64,000 nt of DNA from Hymenobacter nivis (GCF_006439025.1 NZ_RCYZ01000003.1:498127-562126); one strand, 5' to 3'; shown: positions 8,888 through 17,542, numbered from the stretch's first letter. The notes: generated by a model from the letters alone, not told the origin. Made by a program: numbers and translations.

Positions 8888-8992
8888 TTATCGAAACCAG
8901 CTGGCCCTGGGTTCGGCAGCGGGGCCCCGGTTGAAGGAGTACGTTTCGATGTAGCTAAACGGCTGCGCGGCCCAGAATTCGGCGGTGGTCAT
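8888..8992 (-). CDS. Possible 34-residue small ORF
   Basis: An ATG (complement 8990-8992) opens a frame of 34 residues beginning MTTAEFWAAQPFSYIETYSF. It has normal codon use for this genome but no clear ribosome site and no recognised family. It may be a real small protein, the remnant of a longer gene, or chance. It sits in an otherwise gene-free stretch between the DUF1624 gene and the Rof-like gene. Confidence 0.2.
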   Translation of the reverse strand: MTTAEFWAAQPFSYIETYSFNRGPAAEPRASWFR

Positions 8993-9061
8993 AAAGCGTG
9001 GCGGTTAACACGGAGTTGATTGCAAGCGTAAACTACGCTCGCAACCCAACCTCCCATCGCC

Positions 9062-9334
9062 GTGCCGACCGATTACCAACCCATTGACTGCAACTTCTAC
9101 GACGTGCTGGAAGCCGCGGCCACCCGCAAGCAGCCGGTTTACCTGCAATACTTCAACGACCTGCGGCAGCTCTGCCAGGAGTCCGTGGCCATCAAAACGT
9201 TCGTCACCCGCGACCACGTCGAGTACGCCCAGTTGGCCTCGGGCGAAGAAGTGCGGCTCGACCGCATCATCCGGCTCGACGATACGCCCGCGCCGGGCTT
9301 TGCCGACTATCCCGATTACCGCTGTGGCTGCTGA
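9062..9334 (+). CDS. rof: Rho-binding antiterminator-like protein (Rof family)
   Basis: The gene encodes 90 residues. The opening YQPIDCNFYDVLEAAATRK matches the Rof/YaeO family pattern (E. coli Rof begins with a similar YQPINCDDYDNLE). The closing half EYAQLASGEEVRLDRIIRLDD carries the family's typical LRLDKI-like end. Rof binds Rho and inhibits Rho-dependent termination, so this small cytoplasmic protein may do the same. The start is a GTG because no ATG lies between the preceding stop and the conserved tyrosine. It ends 21 nt before a strong bidirectional terminator and converges with the radical SAM gene. Confidence 0.72.
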   Translation: MPTDYQPIDCNFYDVLEAAATRKQPVYLQYFNDLRQLCQESVAIKTFVTRDHVEYAQLASGEEVRLDRIIRLDDTPAPGFADYPDYRCGC

Positions 9335-9355
9335 TCAGCTCAAATTCGACCAATC

Positions 9356-9390
9356 AAAAGCCCGCCCCGATGCACTCGGAGCGGGCTTTT
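9356..9390. terminator. Bidirectional Rho-independent terminator
   Basis: A perfect 10-bp stem (AAAAGCCCGC at 9356-9365 paired with 9381-9390) closes a 15-nt loop and has T runs on either strand. It serves the convergent Rof-like gene and the SPL-like gene. Confidence 0.85.
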
Positions 9391-9399
9391 GGCGGGGCC

Positions 9400-10539
9400 C
9401 TACGTCCAGTACTGGATGGGCGCGTTCGGGAAACGGCGCTGCCACTCGGTGTAGAACCAGGTCTTTAACTCCTTCATCGTGGGCGGGTTGTACACGTACT
9501 TGAGGCCCCCGAACTTGTTGCGCTTCACGGCACGGTCGGTTTCACTCAGGTCGAGGCTGGTGTTGGGGTACCAGCCGAGCAGCACCTCTTTGGAGCCGGG
9601 CGTGAAGCGGTGCGTGACGAACTCCACGGTGAGGTCGCAGTCGAAATCGAAGGCCGCGCGCACGCGGTCGAGCAGCTCGCCGTAGTGCTGCTGCCAGTCG
9701 GGCAGGGGCATGATGGGGGCCAGCAGCACGCCCACCGGGTAGCCCCCGCCGCCCTGCGCCACGGGCAGTGCCAGCTTGCGCAGGGCCTGAATGCGGGCCT
9801 CGATGCTGGCCGTGCCGCCCTCCAACTGCCGGGCCAGGGGCTCGGCGTTGAGCGAGGCGCGGGCGCGGGTGTGGCCGCCGTGGGGCAGGCCGAGCAGGCT
9901 CTCCACGTGGTCGTACTTGCTCACGAAGCGCAGGCGGCCGCCCTCGCGGCCGGCGAAGTAGCGCACGGTTTCGGCCAAGGCCCCGGTGAGGTGCTCGATG
10001 CCCAGCACATCGGTGTAGCAGCTGGCCTCGAAGCTCACGGAGCGGTCGGCGCGCTCGTACACCTGGGTGTTGGCCAGCAGCTTGGGTAGGTTGGCGAAGG
10101 CGCGCACCACGGGCGGGCCGCTGAGGCTGCCGGCCAGATAGCAGTACTGGCAGTGGGCGGGGCAGCCCTCGGCCAGGTTGAGCTGGAAGTCGGCCGAGGG
10201 GGGCGTGGGCTGCAGGCGCAGGGCCCCGGCGGGGGCGTTCACCACGGCCAGCGTGGTTTTGGCGGTGCGGTAGGTGGCGCGCTCGTCGTCGCCGCGCAGG
10301 CCGGTGAGGCGGTTGCTTTTCAGCAGCTCAATGTCGAGGTTCAGGGCCGTGGCGCGGGCCAGGATTTGCTGGCCGTAGTCCTCCTGCAAGGCGTCGGGGG
10401 TGAAGAGCACGCGCTTGGGCAGCCACAGCTTGGCACCGTGCGTACGAGGAGCAGCGGCATCGGCGGAAACGTCGGCGAGCACGGGCATGGCCGCGGGCAC
10501 CGGGGCGTTGAGAACGGGCAAAAAGAGGTCGGTCTGCAT
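9400..10539 (-). CDS. SPL-family radical SAM protein
   Basis: This 379-residue protein resembles spore photoproduct lyase. The radical SAM cluster motif is CPAHCQYC (CxxxCxxC), preceded by FQLNLAEG and followed by YLAGSLSGPP. Other family-like parts are RFVSKYDHVESLLGLPH, the ARASLNAE strand and the C-terminal TVEFVTHRFTPGSKEVLLGWYP. In spore formers the enzyme repairs the thymine spore photoproduct, but Bacteroidota do not sporulate, so this homologue may act on another DNA lesion or another substrate. The ATG at 10537-10539 (complement) was chosen. The stop is followed at once by GGCCCC. Confidence 0.85.
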   Translation of the reverse strand: MQTDLFLPVLNAPVPAAMPVLADVSADAAAPRTHGAKLWLPKRVLFTPDALQEDYGQQILARATALNLDIELLKSNRLTGLRGDDERATYRTAKTTLAVVNAPAGALRLQPTPPSADFQLNLAEGCPAHCQYCYLAGSLSGPPVVRAFANLPKLLANTQVYERADRSVSFEASCYTDVLGIEHLTGALAETVRYFAGREGGRLRFVSKYDHVESLLGLPHGGHTRARASLNAEPLARQLEGGTASIEARIQALRKLALPVAQGGGGYPVGVLLAPIMPLPDWQQHYGELLDRVRAAFDFDCDLTVEFVTHRFTPGSKEVLLGWYPNTSLDLSETDRAVKRNKFGGLKYVYNPPTMKELKTWFYTEWQRRFPNAPIQYWT

Positions 10540-10657
10540 TGGTTGTTTAACACCCCGGCCCGTACAATAGGTCCCTTGGGGGCCCACCAGGGACCATTTA
10601 TTCGTTCTCTCTGCCAAGTAGTTAGCAGTTATTTTTCAATTGTTTTTGTTGCCCTTC

Positions 10658-11176
10658 ATGTCCTTCGCCTCCCCCGCCCCGCTCATCCTCACCCTGGCCC
10701 TTGATGCCGAATCGCAAGACTATTTCAACGAGCTGCGCCGCCAGCATTTTCCGCCGAAGATCAATTACTTAGCGGCGCACGTTACGCTGTTTCACCACTT
10801 GCCGGGCGAGGACGAGGCGGCGCTAAAAGACGAGCTGGCCGCCACTTGCCGGGCGCTGGGGCCCCTGCCGGTGCAGGTGGCCAGCGTGCGCTCGTTGGGC
10901 CGGGGCGTGGCCTTCAACCTCGAAAACGCCGAGCTGCGCGCCCTGCACCGCCGCCTGCAAACGGCCTGGGCCCCCCTCCTCACGCCCCAAGACCAGCAGA
11001 AGCTCCAGCCCCACGTCACCGTCCAAAACAAGGTGGATCCCGCCGTGGCCCGCCAACTGCTGGCCGACTTGCAGGCTGACTTCCAGGCCTTTGCCGCCAC
11101 CGGCACCGGCCTGAAGCTGTGGGCCTACCGTGGGGGCCCCTGGGAGCTGCGGGCCGAATTTGTCTTCGCGGGCTGA
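10658..11176 (+). CDS. 2H phosphoesterase / 2'-5' RNA ligase family protein
   Basis: The protein has 172 residues and the two-histidine (HxT) motifs of the LigT-like fold: HVTLFH near residue 49 and HVTVQN near residue 123. Members hydrolyse 2',3'-cyclic or other cyclic phosphates, and some ligate 2'-5' RNA ends. The N-terminus PLILTLALDAESQDYFNELRR is the expected first strand and helix. The ATG at 10658 was chosen over an upstream TTG. A tRNA 2'-phosphotransferase gene (41939-42487) lies elsewhere in the window. The two may share RNA-end chemistry, but they are not linked. Confidence 0.85.
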   Translation: MSFASPAPLILTLALDAESQDYFNELRRQHFPPKINYLAAHVTLFHHLPGEDEAALKDELAATCRALGPLPVQVASVRSLGRGVAFNLENAELRALHRRLQTAWAPLLTPQDQQKLQPHVTVQNKVDPAVARQLLADLQADFQAFAATGTGLKLWAYRGGPWELRAEFVFAG

Positions 11177-11190
11177 GGCTTGGGGCGGCG

Positions 11191-12720
11191 CTACTGGCCC
11201 TGCCAGGCCGCCAGCTCGGCTTGCTGCTCGCGGCGCACCAGGGCTTGCACGGCCGCGTCGGGGCCCCGGCCCACGATGATGAGCGTGCCGTGCTCGCGGG
11301 CGTAGGGGTTGGCCACTTCGCCGGCGCGGCGGTAGGAGGCGAAGTGCGGCGCGATTTCGGGGTGGAACTCGTCGTCGATGATGATGGCTGCGCGGTAGGA
11401 TTGCGGGGCCGGCCACCAGAACAGGAAGCTGCCGTTGGTGCTTTGGGCCGGGGGCAGCGGGCGGTGGCGGTTGTAGTAGTTGATGGCGCTGGCCTGGCCG
11501 TAGTTGGCGCACTTGATGAGGGTGTGGGGGCGCACCGAATCGGGCAGGGCCTGGTAGGCGGCCCAGGTTTTGTCGGCCAGCTCGCGCCAGCCCAGCATGT
11601 CGGCGTAGTCCTGGGGCAGGGCGTGGTCGCGGCCGTCTTCCCAATGGTAGAAGCCCCGGCTGACGAAGCGCGGGCGCAAAGCGAGCATCTCGGCCGGCCC
11701 CGCCACGGGGTAGATGAACGGGTAAATGCGCACCAGCAGCGCCAGCGGCAGGGCCACCAGCGCCGGCCGCAGCACGGTTTTCCAGCGAGAGTTTTGCAGC
11801 CGGGCCGCCCACCACACCGCCCCGAAGCTGAACAGCACCGGGTAGTAGCCCAGGGCGTAATAGTCTTTGCCGTGCAGGGCCGCCAGCAGGCCCACGCCCA
11901 GCACCGGCACCCAGCCCAGCGCCCGGTACGCCCGAAATTCGCGCGCCACCAGCAGGGCCCCCAGCCCCGGCAGCCACACCCACGCGGCTCCCAAGCACAT
12001 GAGCAGCTGCGCTTTCCAAAACGTGCCGGCCTCGACGTGCACCAGCTGGCTGTCGTGCAGCAGCTGCATGTGGTGGCGCACCGGCAGGCCGTGGGCCAGC
12101 TGCCAGGCCAGGTTGGGGCCCCACAGCAGCAGCGCCAGCCCCAGCGCGCCCCAGAAGTGGCGGTTGCCGAGCAGGCGGCGGGCGGGCGTGAGTAGCAGGG
12201 CCCCCACCAGCGCCGCCCCAAAAAACAGCGTCGTGTACTTATTCAGCAGGCCCAGCCCAAGGGCCGCGCCCAGCCCGTACAGGGCCCCGGGGCGCTGGGT
12301 GTGCAGGTAGCGCGCCAGGCAGTACAGGCTTAGCACGAAGCCGAACACCTCGAACGAGTTGGGCTGAAATAGCAGGTTGAGCCGGGCGAAGGCCGTGCCC
12401 AGGTAGCAGGTGCCGGCCAGGGCCCCCGCAAACCAGCCGCCGCCCAGCCGCTGCGCCAGCCGCACCACCAGGTACACGGTGGCCGCGCCCCACAGAAACG
12501 GCCAGAACTTCACGGCCCAAAAGTCGCCGCCCGCCGCGTTGGTCAGCCAGGCCTGGGCGGCCGTCAGGGGCGGCACTTCGAGGTAGCCCCAGGCCGGGTG
12601 GCGGCCGTGGGCCAGGTACAGGTATTCGTCGCGCTGCAGCTCGTACAACGGACTGAGCAGCAAGTAGCCCGACGCGAACTTGACCAGGGCAAACAGCAGA
12701 GGGAGCAAGCGCGCTTTCAT
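11191..12720 (-). CDS. Glycosyltransferase of the GT39/ArnT-like membrane family
   Basis: The protein has 509 residues. An N-terminal hydrophobic segment (MKARLLPLLFALVKFASGYL) is followed by LYELQRDEYLYLAHGRHPAWGY, where RDE is the acidic motif of the first outer loop of PMT/ArnT-type enzymes. About ten membrane helices follow, then a soluble C-terminal domain of about 170 residues. Enzymes of this type use polyprenyl-phosphate sugars at the outer face of the membrane. The donor and acceptor here are unknown. It converges with the 2H phosphoesterase gene with only 14 nt between stops. Confidence 0.85.
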   Translation of the reverse strand: MKARLLPLLFALVKFASGYLLLSPLYELQRDEYLYLAHGRHPAWGYLEVPPLTAAQAWLTNAAGGDFWAVKFWPFLWGAATVYLVVRLAQRLGGGWFAGALAGTCYLGTAFARLNLLFQPNSFEVFGFVLSLYCLARYLHTQRPGALYGLGAALGLGLLNKYTTLFFGAALVGALLLTPARRLLGNRHFWGALGLALLLWGPNLAWQLAHGLPVRHHMQLLHDSQLVHVEAGTFWKAQLLMCLGAAWVWLPGLGALLVAREFRAYRALGWVPVLGVGLLAALHGKDYYALGYYPVLFSFGAVWWAARLQNSRWKTVLRPALVALPLALLVRIYPFIYPVAGPAEMLALRPRFVSRGFYHWEDGRDHALPQDYADMLGWRELADKTWAAYQALPDSVRPHTLIKCANYGQASAINYYNRHRPLPPAQSTNGSFLFWWPAPQSYRAAIIIDDEFHPEIAPHFASYRRAGEVANPYAREHGTLIIVGRGPDAAVQALVRREQQAELAAWQGQ

Positions 12721-12912
12721 GCCGGGCAAGGTCGGCAGAAAACGGCGGCCGGGGGCCCCGCCCGGCGCCGGCAACTAAGCGGCGCGGAGCTTGCAACATG
12801 GCTATTCCTGGATTCTTCTTGATTTATGGAAACCCAGTGCGATTTTGCGTACCCAACGCCTTTACTTTTACCCCACTAACTCCTTATTTATCCTCGTCCA
12901 GCTTCTATCCGC

Positions 12913-13530
12913 ATGATTATTTACGGAACCAACGGCGCGCACCTGCACACGGCGCCGCTGCCCGGCCTGGCCTGCCCCTCCTGCGCCACCCCCGAGGCCT
13001 TGCAGCTCAGCGTGTTCAGCCGCTACGTGCACATTTACTACGTGCCGGTGCTGCCCTACAGCCGGCCCGCCGTGACGCAGTGCCTGCACTGCCAGCAGGC
13101 CTGGGACGAAAAGGCGCTGCCCGCCGCCATCCGCCCCGAGGTGCAGGCCTTCAAAAAGCAGTTCCGGGCCCCTATCTGGCACTGGACCGGCGTGTTTCTG
13201 CTGGTGGTGGGCATCGTGTGGGCCAGCGTGGCCAGCTCGCGCGACGACAAGGCCAACGCCGCCTTCCTGGCCGCGCCCCGCGCCGGCGACATCTACACGG
13301 TGCACGAAAAAGAGGGCGACCCCAACTACTCGCTCCTCAAGGTCGTCAGCGCCGAGGGCAACCTCGTGGAGCTGGTAGCCAACCAGTACCAGGTGAACAA
13401 CAGCCACCCCATCGACGACCTCAACGCCCCGGCCAAGTACAGCAAAGAATCGTTTTCGCTGACCCTGCTCGACCTGCGCACCATGCAGAACAAGGGCCAG
13501 ATCACCGACGTGGACCGACCGGGCAAGTAG
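12913..13530 (+). CDS. Zinc-ribbon membrane protein of unknown function
   Basis: This 205-residue protein begins with a zinc-ribbon-like pair of CxxC knuckles, CPSC at about residue 21 and CLHC at about residue 58. One membrane helix follows (WHWTGVFLLVVGIVWASVA, about 90-108), and then a globular domain of about 95 residues with a beta-rich look (DIYTVHEKEGDPNYSLLKVV). No function was recognised. The layout suggests a membrane-anchored protein with its ribbon on the cytoplasmic side. It converges with the 81-residue gene at 13542. Confidence 0.75.
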   Translation: MIIYGTNGAHLHTAPLPGLACPSCATPEALQLSVFSRYVHIYYVPVLPYSRPAVTQCLHCQQAWDEKALPAAIRPEVQAFKKQFRAPIWHWTGVFLLVVGIVWASVASSRDDKANAAFLAAPRAGDIYTVHEKEGDPNYSLLKVVSAEGNLVELVANQYQVNNSHPIDDLNAPAKYSKESFSLTLLDLRTMQNKGQITDVDRPGK

Positions 13531-13541
13531 CCCCAGGGGCC

Positions 13542-13787
13542 CTACAAGCCCCGCGGCAGTTGCACCCGGGCCAGGTACTCGCCCAGGCCGGCGGGCTTTT
13601 GGAACACGTGGATGAAGAGCACGGCTTCCTCGCCGCGGCTGCGCCAGGTTTCGGCATAGAAGTCGTTCACGGCAAACAGCGTCAGGTCGAAGCTGTCCTC
13701 CTGGCGCTCGGCCAGGCGGTGGCCGTGGTGGGCCAGGTACTCGGTCTGGCGGCGCTGGTGCAGGGCTTTGAAGTCGGCGAAGGTCAT
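13542..13787 (-). CDS. Small conserved-looking protein, function unknown
   Basis: The gene encodes 81 residues beginning MTFADFKALHQRRQTEYLAH and ending GEYLARVQLPRGL. It has no signal peptide or membrane helix. The middle DLTLFAVNDFYAETWRS and the following EEAVLFIHVFQ look like paired beta strands. A longer frame upstream exists but lacks conserved features, so the internal ATG was chosen. The stop codon is followed immediately by GGCCCC. Confidence 0.6.
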   Translation of the reverse strand: MTFADFKALHQRRQTEYLAHHGHRLAERQEDSFDLTLFAVNDFYAETWRSRGEEAVLFIHVFQKPAGLGEYLARVQLPRGL

Positions 13788-13994
13788 GCGAAGTGGGGAA
13801 AGGCAGCGGCCGGGCAAAGGTGGGGCGGCGGCGCGGCTTGCCGCCGGGGTCCGCAACCGGACTGGCATTTACCGCCCTTCGCCGGGCCAGGGGCTCCGCC
13901 CATCTGCTGGGGCCCGTGGCGGCAAAACCCTGCCGGTTTAGCACCTGTTAACCAGCTTCTACCTACCCTTTAGTGCACTTTAGCGTCCGTCGCC

Positions 13995-14405
13995 TTGGCT
14001 CCTTACAGCATCCTCCACCGGCCCGACCTCCACGTCTTATTTCTGCGCTGGCTGCGCGAAACTACCCTGGCCGAAGCCCAGGCTTCTTACCTGGAGCTCC
14101 TGGCCCAGGCCCAGCGGCACGGCTGCGCCCGCTGGCTGCTCGATGCCCGCCGCGGGGGCCCCATCGATGTGGTGGAGACCAACTGGCTCGCCAGGGAGTT
14201 TTTTCCGGAAGCCGCGGCCCAGCTGGCGCCGTCCCCGCTGCGGCTGGCCGTGTTTAGCTCGCCGGCCCGCATCGAACAAATGCACGCCGACGCCGCGGTA
14301 GCCGCGCCCGTGGCCCACGCCCTGGCCCCCGAGCGCCCCTACCAGGCCCGCATCTTCACCGACGAAGGCGTGGCCGTGAACTGGCTGCTGGACCAGCCGG
14401 CCTAA
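13995..14405 (+). CDS. Small STAS-like protein, function unknown
   Basis: The product has 136 residues. The pattern of an opening strand (YSILHRPDLHVLFLRW), a helix (TLAEAQASYLELLAQAQRH) and a second strand (CARWLLDARRGG) resembles the SpoIIAA/STAS-like proteins that are frequent in Hymenobacteraceae. No partner gene is adjacent. The start must be a TTG at 13995: the frame has a stop at 13971 and no ATG before the conserved part. The call of a STAS-like fold is by pattern only. Confidence 0.55.
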   Translation: MAPYSILHRPDLHVLFLRWLRETTLAEAQASYLELLAQAQRHGCARWLLDARRGGPIDVVETNWLAREFFPEAAAQLAPSPLRLAVFSSPARIEQMHADAAVAAPVAHALAPERPYQARIFTDEGVAVNWLLDQPA

Positions 14406-14511
14406 CGCCGCGGGATGGGGCCGGGCGGCCGGGCCGTAGCGCGAACCGAAGAACCGCATTCATCCTCTCCAAGAGCTTAAGGGGCAACGCCCGACCGCGC
14501 CAACTACCCAC

Positions 14512-14557
14512 AAAAAACCCCGCGGCCCACAATCGGTAACGATTGCAAAGCGCGGGG
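14512..14557 (-). terminator. Terminator downstream of the DUF3850 gene
   Basis: Read on the minus strand, a CCCCGCG / GCGGGG stem encloses a second small hairpin (CAATCG...CGATTG) and is followed by a run of T residues. It lies about 50 nt after the DUF3850 stop codon. Confidence 0.6.
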
Positions 14558-14610
14558 ACCGAAAACGAGCCGTCGGCGCGGGGGCGCCAGCGGCTCGGGT
14601 TACCGGGGGT

Positions 14611-14946
14611 CTACCAGAGGCGCGTGTCGCTGATGCCGGCCGGCAGCGGCGGGTGCTCGGCCAGGCCCAGCACGCACCAGCCTTCTTCGATGCCGAAGGT
14701 GCCGCCTTGCAGCACGTGGCTGGCCCAGCGCAGGGCAATGCGCCCACTGTGGGCCCCGGTTTCGGGGTCGAACTCGCGCAGCAGCAGGGCGTCGCCGGCC
14801 CGGAAGTTGCGGTCGTTCAGGCGCACGTCAAACGGTTTGGTGCCGGCTTCGATGGCGGCGTAGCAAGAGGACCAAATGTCCAGCTCGTGGAGCTGGCAGT
14901 CGTCGGGGACCGAGACTTGGATGTGGTTCGAAGGGACAATTCTCAT
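14611..14946 (-). CDS. DUF3850 domain protein (ASCH/PUA-like)
   Basis: The protein has 111 residues. The core HELDIWSSCYAAIEAGTKPF, DVRLNDRNFRAGDALLLREFD and the closing GGTFGIEEGWCVLGL match the DUF3850 family, a small PUA/ASCH-like beta barrel thought to bind RNA or nucleotides. The start is the ATG at 14944-14946 (complement); a GTG three codons upstream is the alternative. The 170 nt between it and the DUF2721 gene contain a likely terminator, so it is probably transcribed alone. Function is not established for the family. Confidence 0.78.
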   Translation of the reverse strand: MRIVPSNHIQVSVPDDCQLHELDIWSSCYAAIEAGTKPFDVRLNDRNFRAGDALLLREFDPETGAHSGRIALRWASHVLQGGTFGIEEGWCVLGLAEHPPLPAGISDTRLW

Positions 14947-15039
14947 AACAATCACTAATTAATTGATAACAGGCGGGGCGCATGCTTTTTCGCGCACCGC
15001 AGCAGCAATGTACCCAAAAAGCCGTGGGCGCGGCAAGTA

Positions 15040-15075
15040 AAACAAAAACAACAGCACCGGCCCAATTGGCCGGTG
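15040..15075 (-). terminator. Possible terminator downstream of the DUF2721 gene
   Basis: On the minus strand a 7-bp stem (ACCGGCC with GGCCGGT, 15056-15074) is followed by a T-rich stretch containing TGTTGTTTTTGTTTT. A second small palindrome (ACTTCCCCGGGAAGT, 15078-15092) lies between it and the stop codon. Confidence 0.45.
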
Positions 15076-15117
15076 GGACTTCCCCGGGAAGTACAATAAC
15101 CGGGCCCTAAATTGAGG

Positions 15118-15627
15118 TCATGCCAGGGGATTGTGCTGCAGTAAATAGTCCGTCTCAGAGCCTACGTCGCGTAACGCCACCCGCGACTCCCAAATCAACA
15201 ACACGCTGGCGTAGAAGAACATTCCGCTGCCGGCCAGGGCCAGTCCCGTCAGCAGCCAGGCCGCCGTCAGGGCCAGCACCTCGATGGCCCCGATGACGAC
15301 GATGCTGGCCACAAAGATACCCAGGGCCAGGTAAAGACAAGTCATGGCCTGTTGCAAGAGCCGGGCGCGGCGGGCCGAAAACACCAGCTGCTGGGTGAGG
15401 TAGCCGTGCTCGTCGGCGTCGGGCGGGGCCCCGGCGGCAATGGCATCGCGCAGGGTTTTGAGGGCGGCGGCTACGGCGCGCACCCGCTCCAGGCTGCGGC
15501 TCAGGCGCTGCGAGGTGGTGAGCACCAAGGCCCCGCAAGCCGACACCAGAATGGCGGGCGTGACCATGGCCGAGAGCGCCGTGAGGGCCCCGGGCACGTC
15601 GCGCAAAAAAGTGGTGGGGTGCGGCAT
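15118..15627 (-). CDS. DUF2721 family membrane protein
   Basis: The product has 169 residues with an N-terminal membrane helix (LTALSAMVTPAILVSACGAL) and a hairpin of two helices near the C-terminus (about 95-145). The pattern of one helix, then a basic amphipathic region with TTSQRLSRSLERVRAV, then two helices is characteristic of DUF2721 proteins. The function of the family is unknown. The gene is divergent from the T9SS propeller gene, with 73 nt between the starts. Confidence 0.8.
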   Translation of the reverse strand: MPHPTTFLRDVPGALTALSAMVTPAILVSACGALVLTTSQRLSRSLERVRAVAAALKTLRDAIAAGAPPDADEHGYLTQQLVFSARRARLLQQAMTCLYLALGIFVASIVVIGAIEVLALTAAWLLTGLALAGSGMFFYASVLLIWESRVALRDVGSETDYLLQHNPLA

Positions 15628-15700
15628 GCCGCGAAGTAACGGCCCGGCCGGCCTGGGTCCCTATCTTCCGCGCCCATTCTTCCTGCTCGCACCCTGCCAA

Positions 15701-17542
15701 ATGCTTACTCCCCGCGTTGATTCAAAAGGCCTCGCGCTGGCGGCGGTTACTCCAGATGCGGGGGCCCCGGGCAGGTCACCGCGCGGAGCGGCCGGGCAGG
15801 CCGCTCGTTTCCTACTGGGGCTGCTGCTGGTGCTGGGGGCAGGCAGGGCCCGGGCGCAGGCGCCGGCCTGGCGGGCGGCGGTGGCGGCCAGCTCGACCAG
15901 CGGCGATTATTCGTCCGTGAGCGCCACGGCCACCGACGACGCGGGCAACGTGTATTTGGCCGGCAACTTCGCTGGCACGGTCAGCTTCGGTTCCTTCGCC
16001 CTCACCAACGCCACCGCCGACGGCCGGCGCGACGCCTTCGTGGCCAAGTGGAGCCCGGCCACCGGCGCTTTCCTCTGGGCCCAGCGCGCCGGGGGCCCCG
16101 GCGATGATGGAGCCACCGCCCTGGCCGTAAGCGGGGGCAATGTGTACGTGGCGGGCAGCTTCGGGGGCCCCACGGCCGCGTTTGGGGCGCTCACCCTGGC
16201 CAACGCCGACCCTAGTGGCGCCACCCGCGACGTCTTCGTAGCCGAGCTGGCGGCCGATACCGGCGCCTTCGCCTGGGCCCAGCCGGCCGGGGGCCCCGCC
16301 GACGACTACGCCACGGCCCTGGCCGCCGCGGGCCCACGGGTGTACGTGGCCGGTGCCTTTGGCAGTGCCACCGCCACTTTCGGCGGCACGGCCCTGGCCC
16401 GCGCCGGCAGCGGCGGGGCCGATGCGTTCGTGGCCGCGTTGGAAGCCGGGGGCGCCGGCGCGGCTTTCGCCTGGGCCCAGCGCGCCGGGGGCCCCGGCGA
16501 CGACGTGGCTACGGGCGTGGCTGTGAGCGGCGCCAGCGTGTACTTGGCCGGCCGCTTTGCCAGCGCCACGGCCGCGTTTGGGCCCCTGGCGCTGGCCAAC
16601 GTTAACCCCAACGGCAGCCACGACGCCTTCGTGGCCAAGCTGGCCGATGCGGGCCCCAGCGCCGCCTTCGCCTGGGCCCAACGAGCCGGCGGGCCGGGCG
16701 ATGACCGCGCCAACGCGCTGGCCGTGAGCGGCACCAACGTGTACGTGGCCGGTGAATTTCAGGGCCCCACGGCCACCTTCGGCGGCACCGTGCTGGCCAA
16801 TACCACTACTGATAATTTGTACTACGACGTGTTTGTGGCCAAGCTGGCCGATGCCGGGCCCAGCGGGGCCTTTGCCTGGGCGCGCCGCGCCGGGGGCCCC
16901 GGCGACGACTACGCCAACGCCCTGGCCGTGCGCGGGGCCGACGTGTACATGGCCGGCAGCTTCGCGGGCAACGTGTTGGGCAACGCCGCGGCCACCTTCG
17001 GCAGCACCACGTTCACCACCGCCGGCCTCATCGACCTGTACGTGGCCAAGCTGACCGACGCGGGCCCCAGCGGCGCCTTTGCCTGGGCCACGCGGGCCGG
17101 CGGGCCGGGCTACGACTACGCCACGGCCGTGGCCCTCGGCACCGCCGGCGTGTACGTGGCCGGCGATTTTGCCAGCGCCTCGGCCAGCTTCGGGGCCCTG
17201 GCGGTGGCCAACCCCAACAGCGCCGCCACAGCTTACCTGGCGGTCCTGGGTGACGGCACGGCGCTGGCTACCAGCGCCCCGGCGCCACTGGCCGGCGTGG
17301 CGGCCTTCCCCAATCCGGCCCGCGCCAGGGCCACGGTGCGGGTGCCCGCCGTATCCGGCGCGGCGCGGGCCACCGTAGTGCTGCTCGACGCCCGGGGCCG
17401 CGTAGTGCGCACGCAAACCGTGCCGCTGCCGGCCGCCGGCACCGCGGCCGAGGTGCCGCTGAACGGCCTGGCCCCGGGCCTCTACCACGTGCTGGTGCAG
17501 GCCGGCAGCTGGCGCGCCGTGCAGCCGCTGGTGGTGGAGTAA
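15701..17542 (+). CDS. Secreted SBBP-type beta-propeller repeat protein with T9SS sorting tail
   Basis: The product has 613 residues. A signal peptide ends near RARAQAP (about residue 53). Then come about seven repeats of roughly 60-75 residues, each with the core AFAWAQRAGGPGDDYATALA and a strand like NVYVAGSF; the first copy is degenerate. This matches SBBP/beta-propeller repeats. The last 80 residues (FPNPARARATVRVP, then LLDARGRVVRTQTVPL and GLAPGLYHVLVQ) form a type A C-terminal domain, the signal for the type IX secretion system. The protein is therefore likely exported and anchored at the cell surface or released. The DNA of the repeats is also repetitive and may recombine. Confidence 0.88.
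   Translation: MLTPRVDSKGLALAAVTPDAGAPGRSPRGAAGQAARFLLGLLLVLGAGRARAQAPAWRAAVAASSTSGDYSSVSATATDDAGNVYLAGNFAGTVSFGSFALTNATADGRRDAFVAKWSPATGAFLWAQRAGGPGDDGATALAVSGGNVYVAGSFGGPTAAFGALTLANADPSGATRDVFVAELAADTGAFAWAQPAGGPADDYATALAAAGPRVYVAGAFGSATATFGGTALARAGSGGADAFVAALEAGGAGAAFAWAQRAGGPGDDVATGVAVSGASVYLAGRFASATAAFGPLALANVNPNGSHDAFVAKLADAGPSAAFAWAQRAGGPGDDRANALAVSGTNVYVAGEFQGPTATFGGTVLANTTTDNLYYDVFVAKLADAGPSGAFAWARRAGGPGDDYANALAVRGADVYMAGSFAGNVLGNAAATFGSTTFTTAGLIDLYVAKLTDAGPSGAFAWATRAGGPGYDYATAVALGTAGVYVAGDFASASASFGALAVANPNSAATAYLAVLGDGTALATSAPAPLAGVAAFPNPARARATVRVPAVSGAARATVVLLDARGRVVRTQTVPLPAAGTAAEVPLNGLAPGLYHVLVQAGSWRAVQPLVVE

Noticed and set aside
15900..17250. Regular DNA repeats resembling a CRISPR array
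   Set aside because: The units are longer than CRISPR repeats and are in frame as protein repeats; no spacers or cas genes are present.
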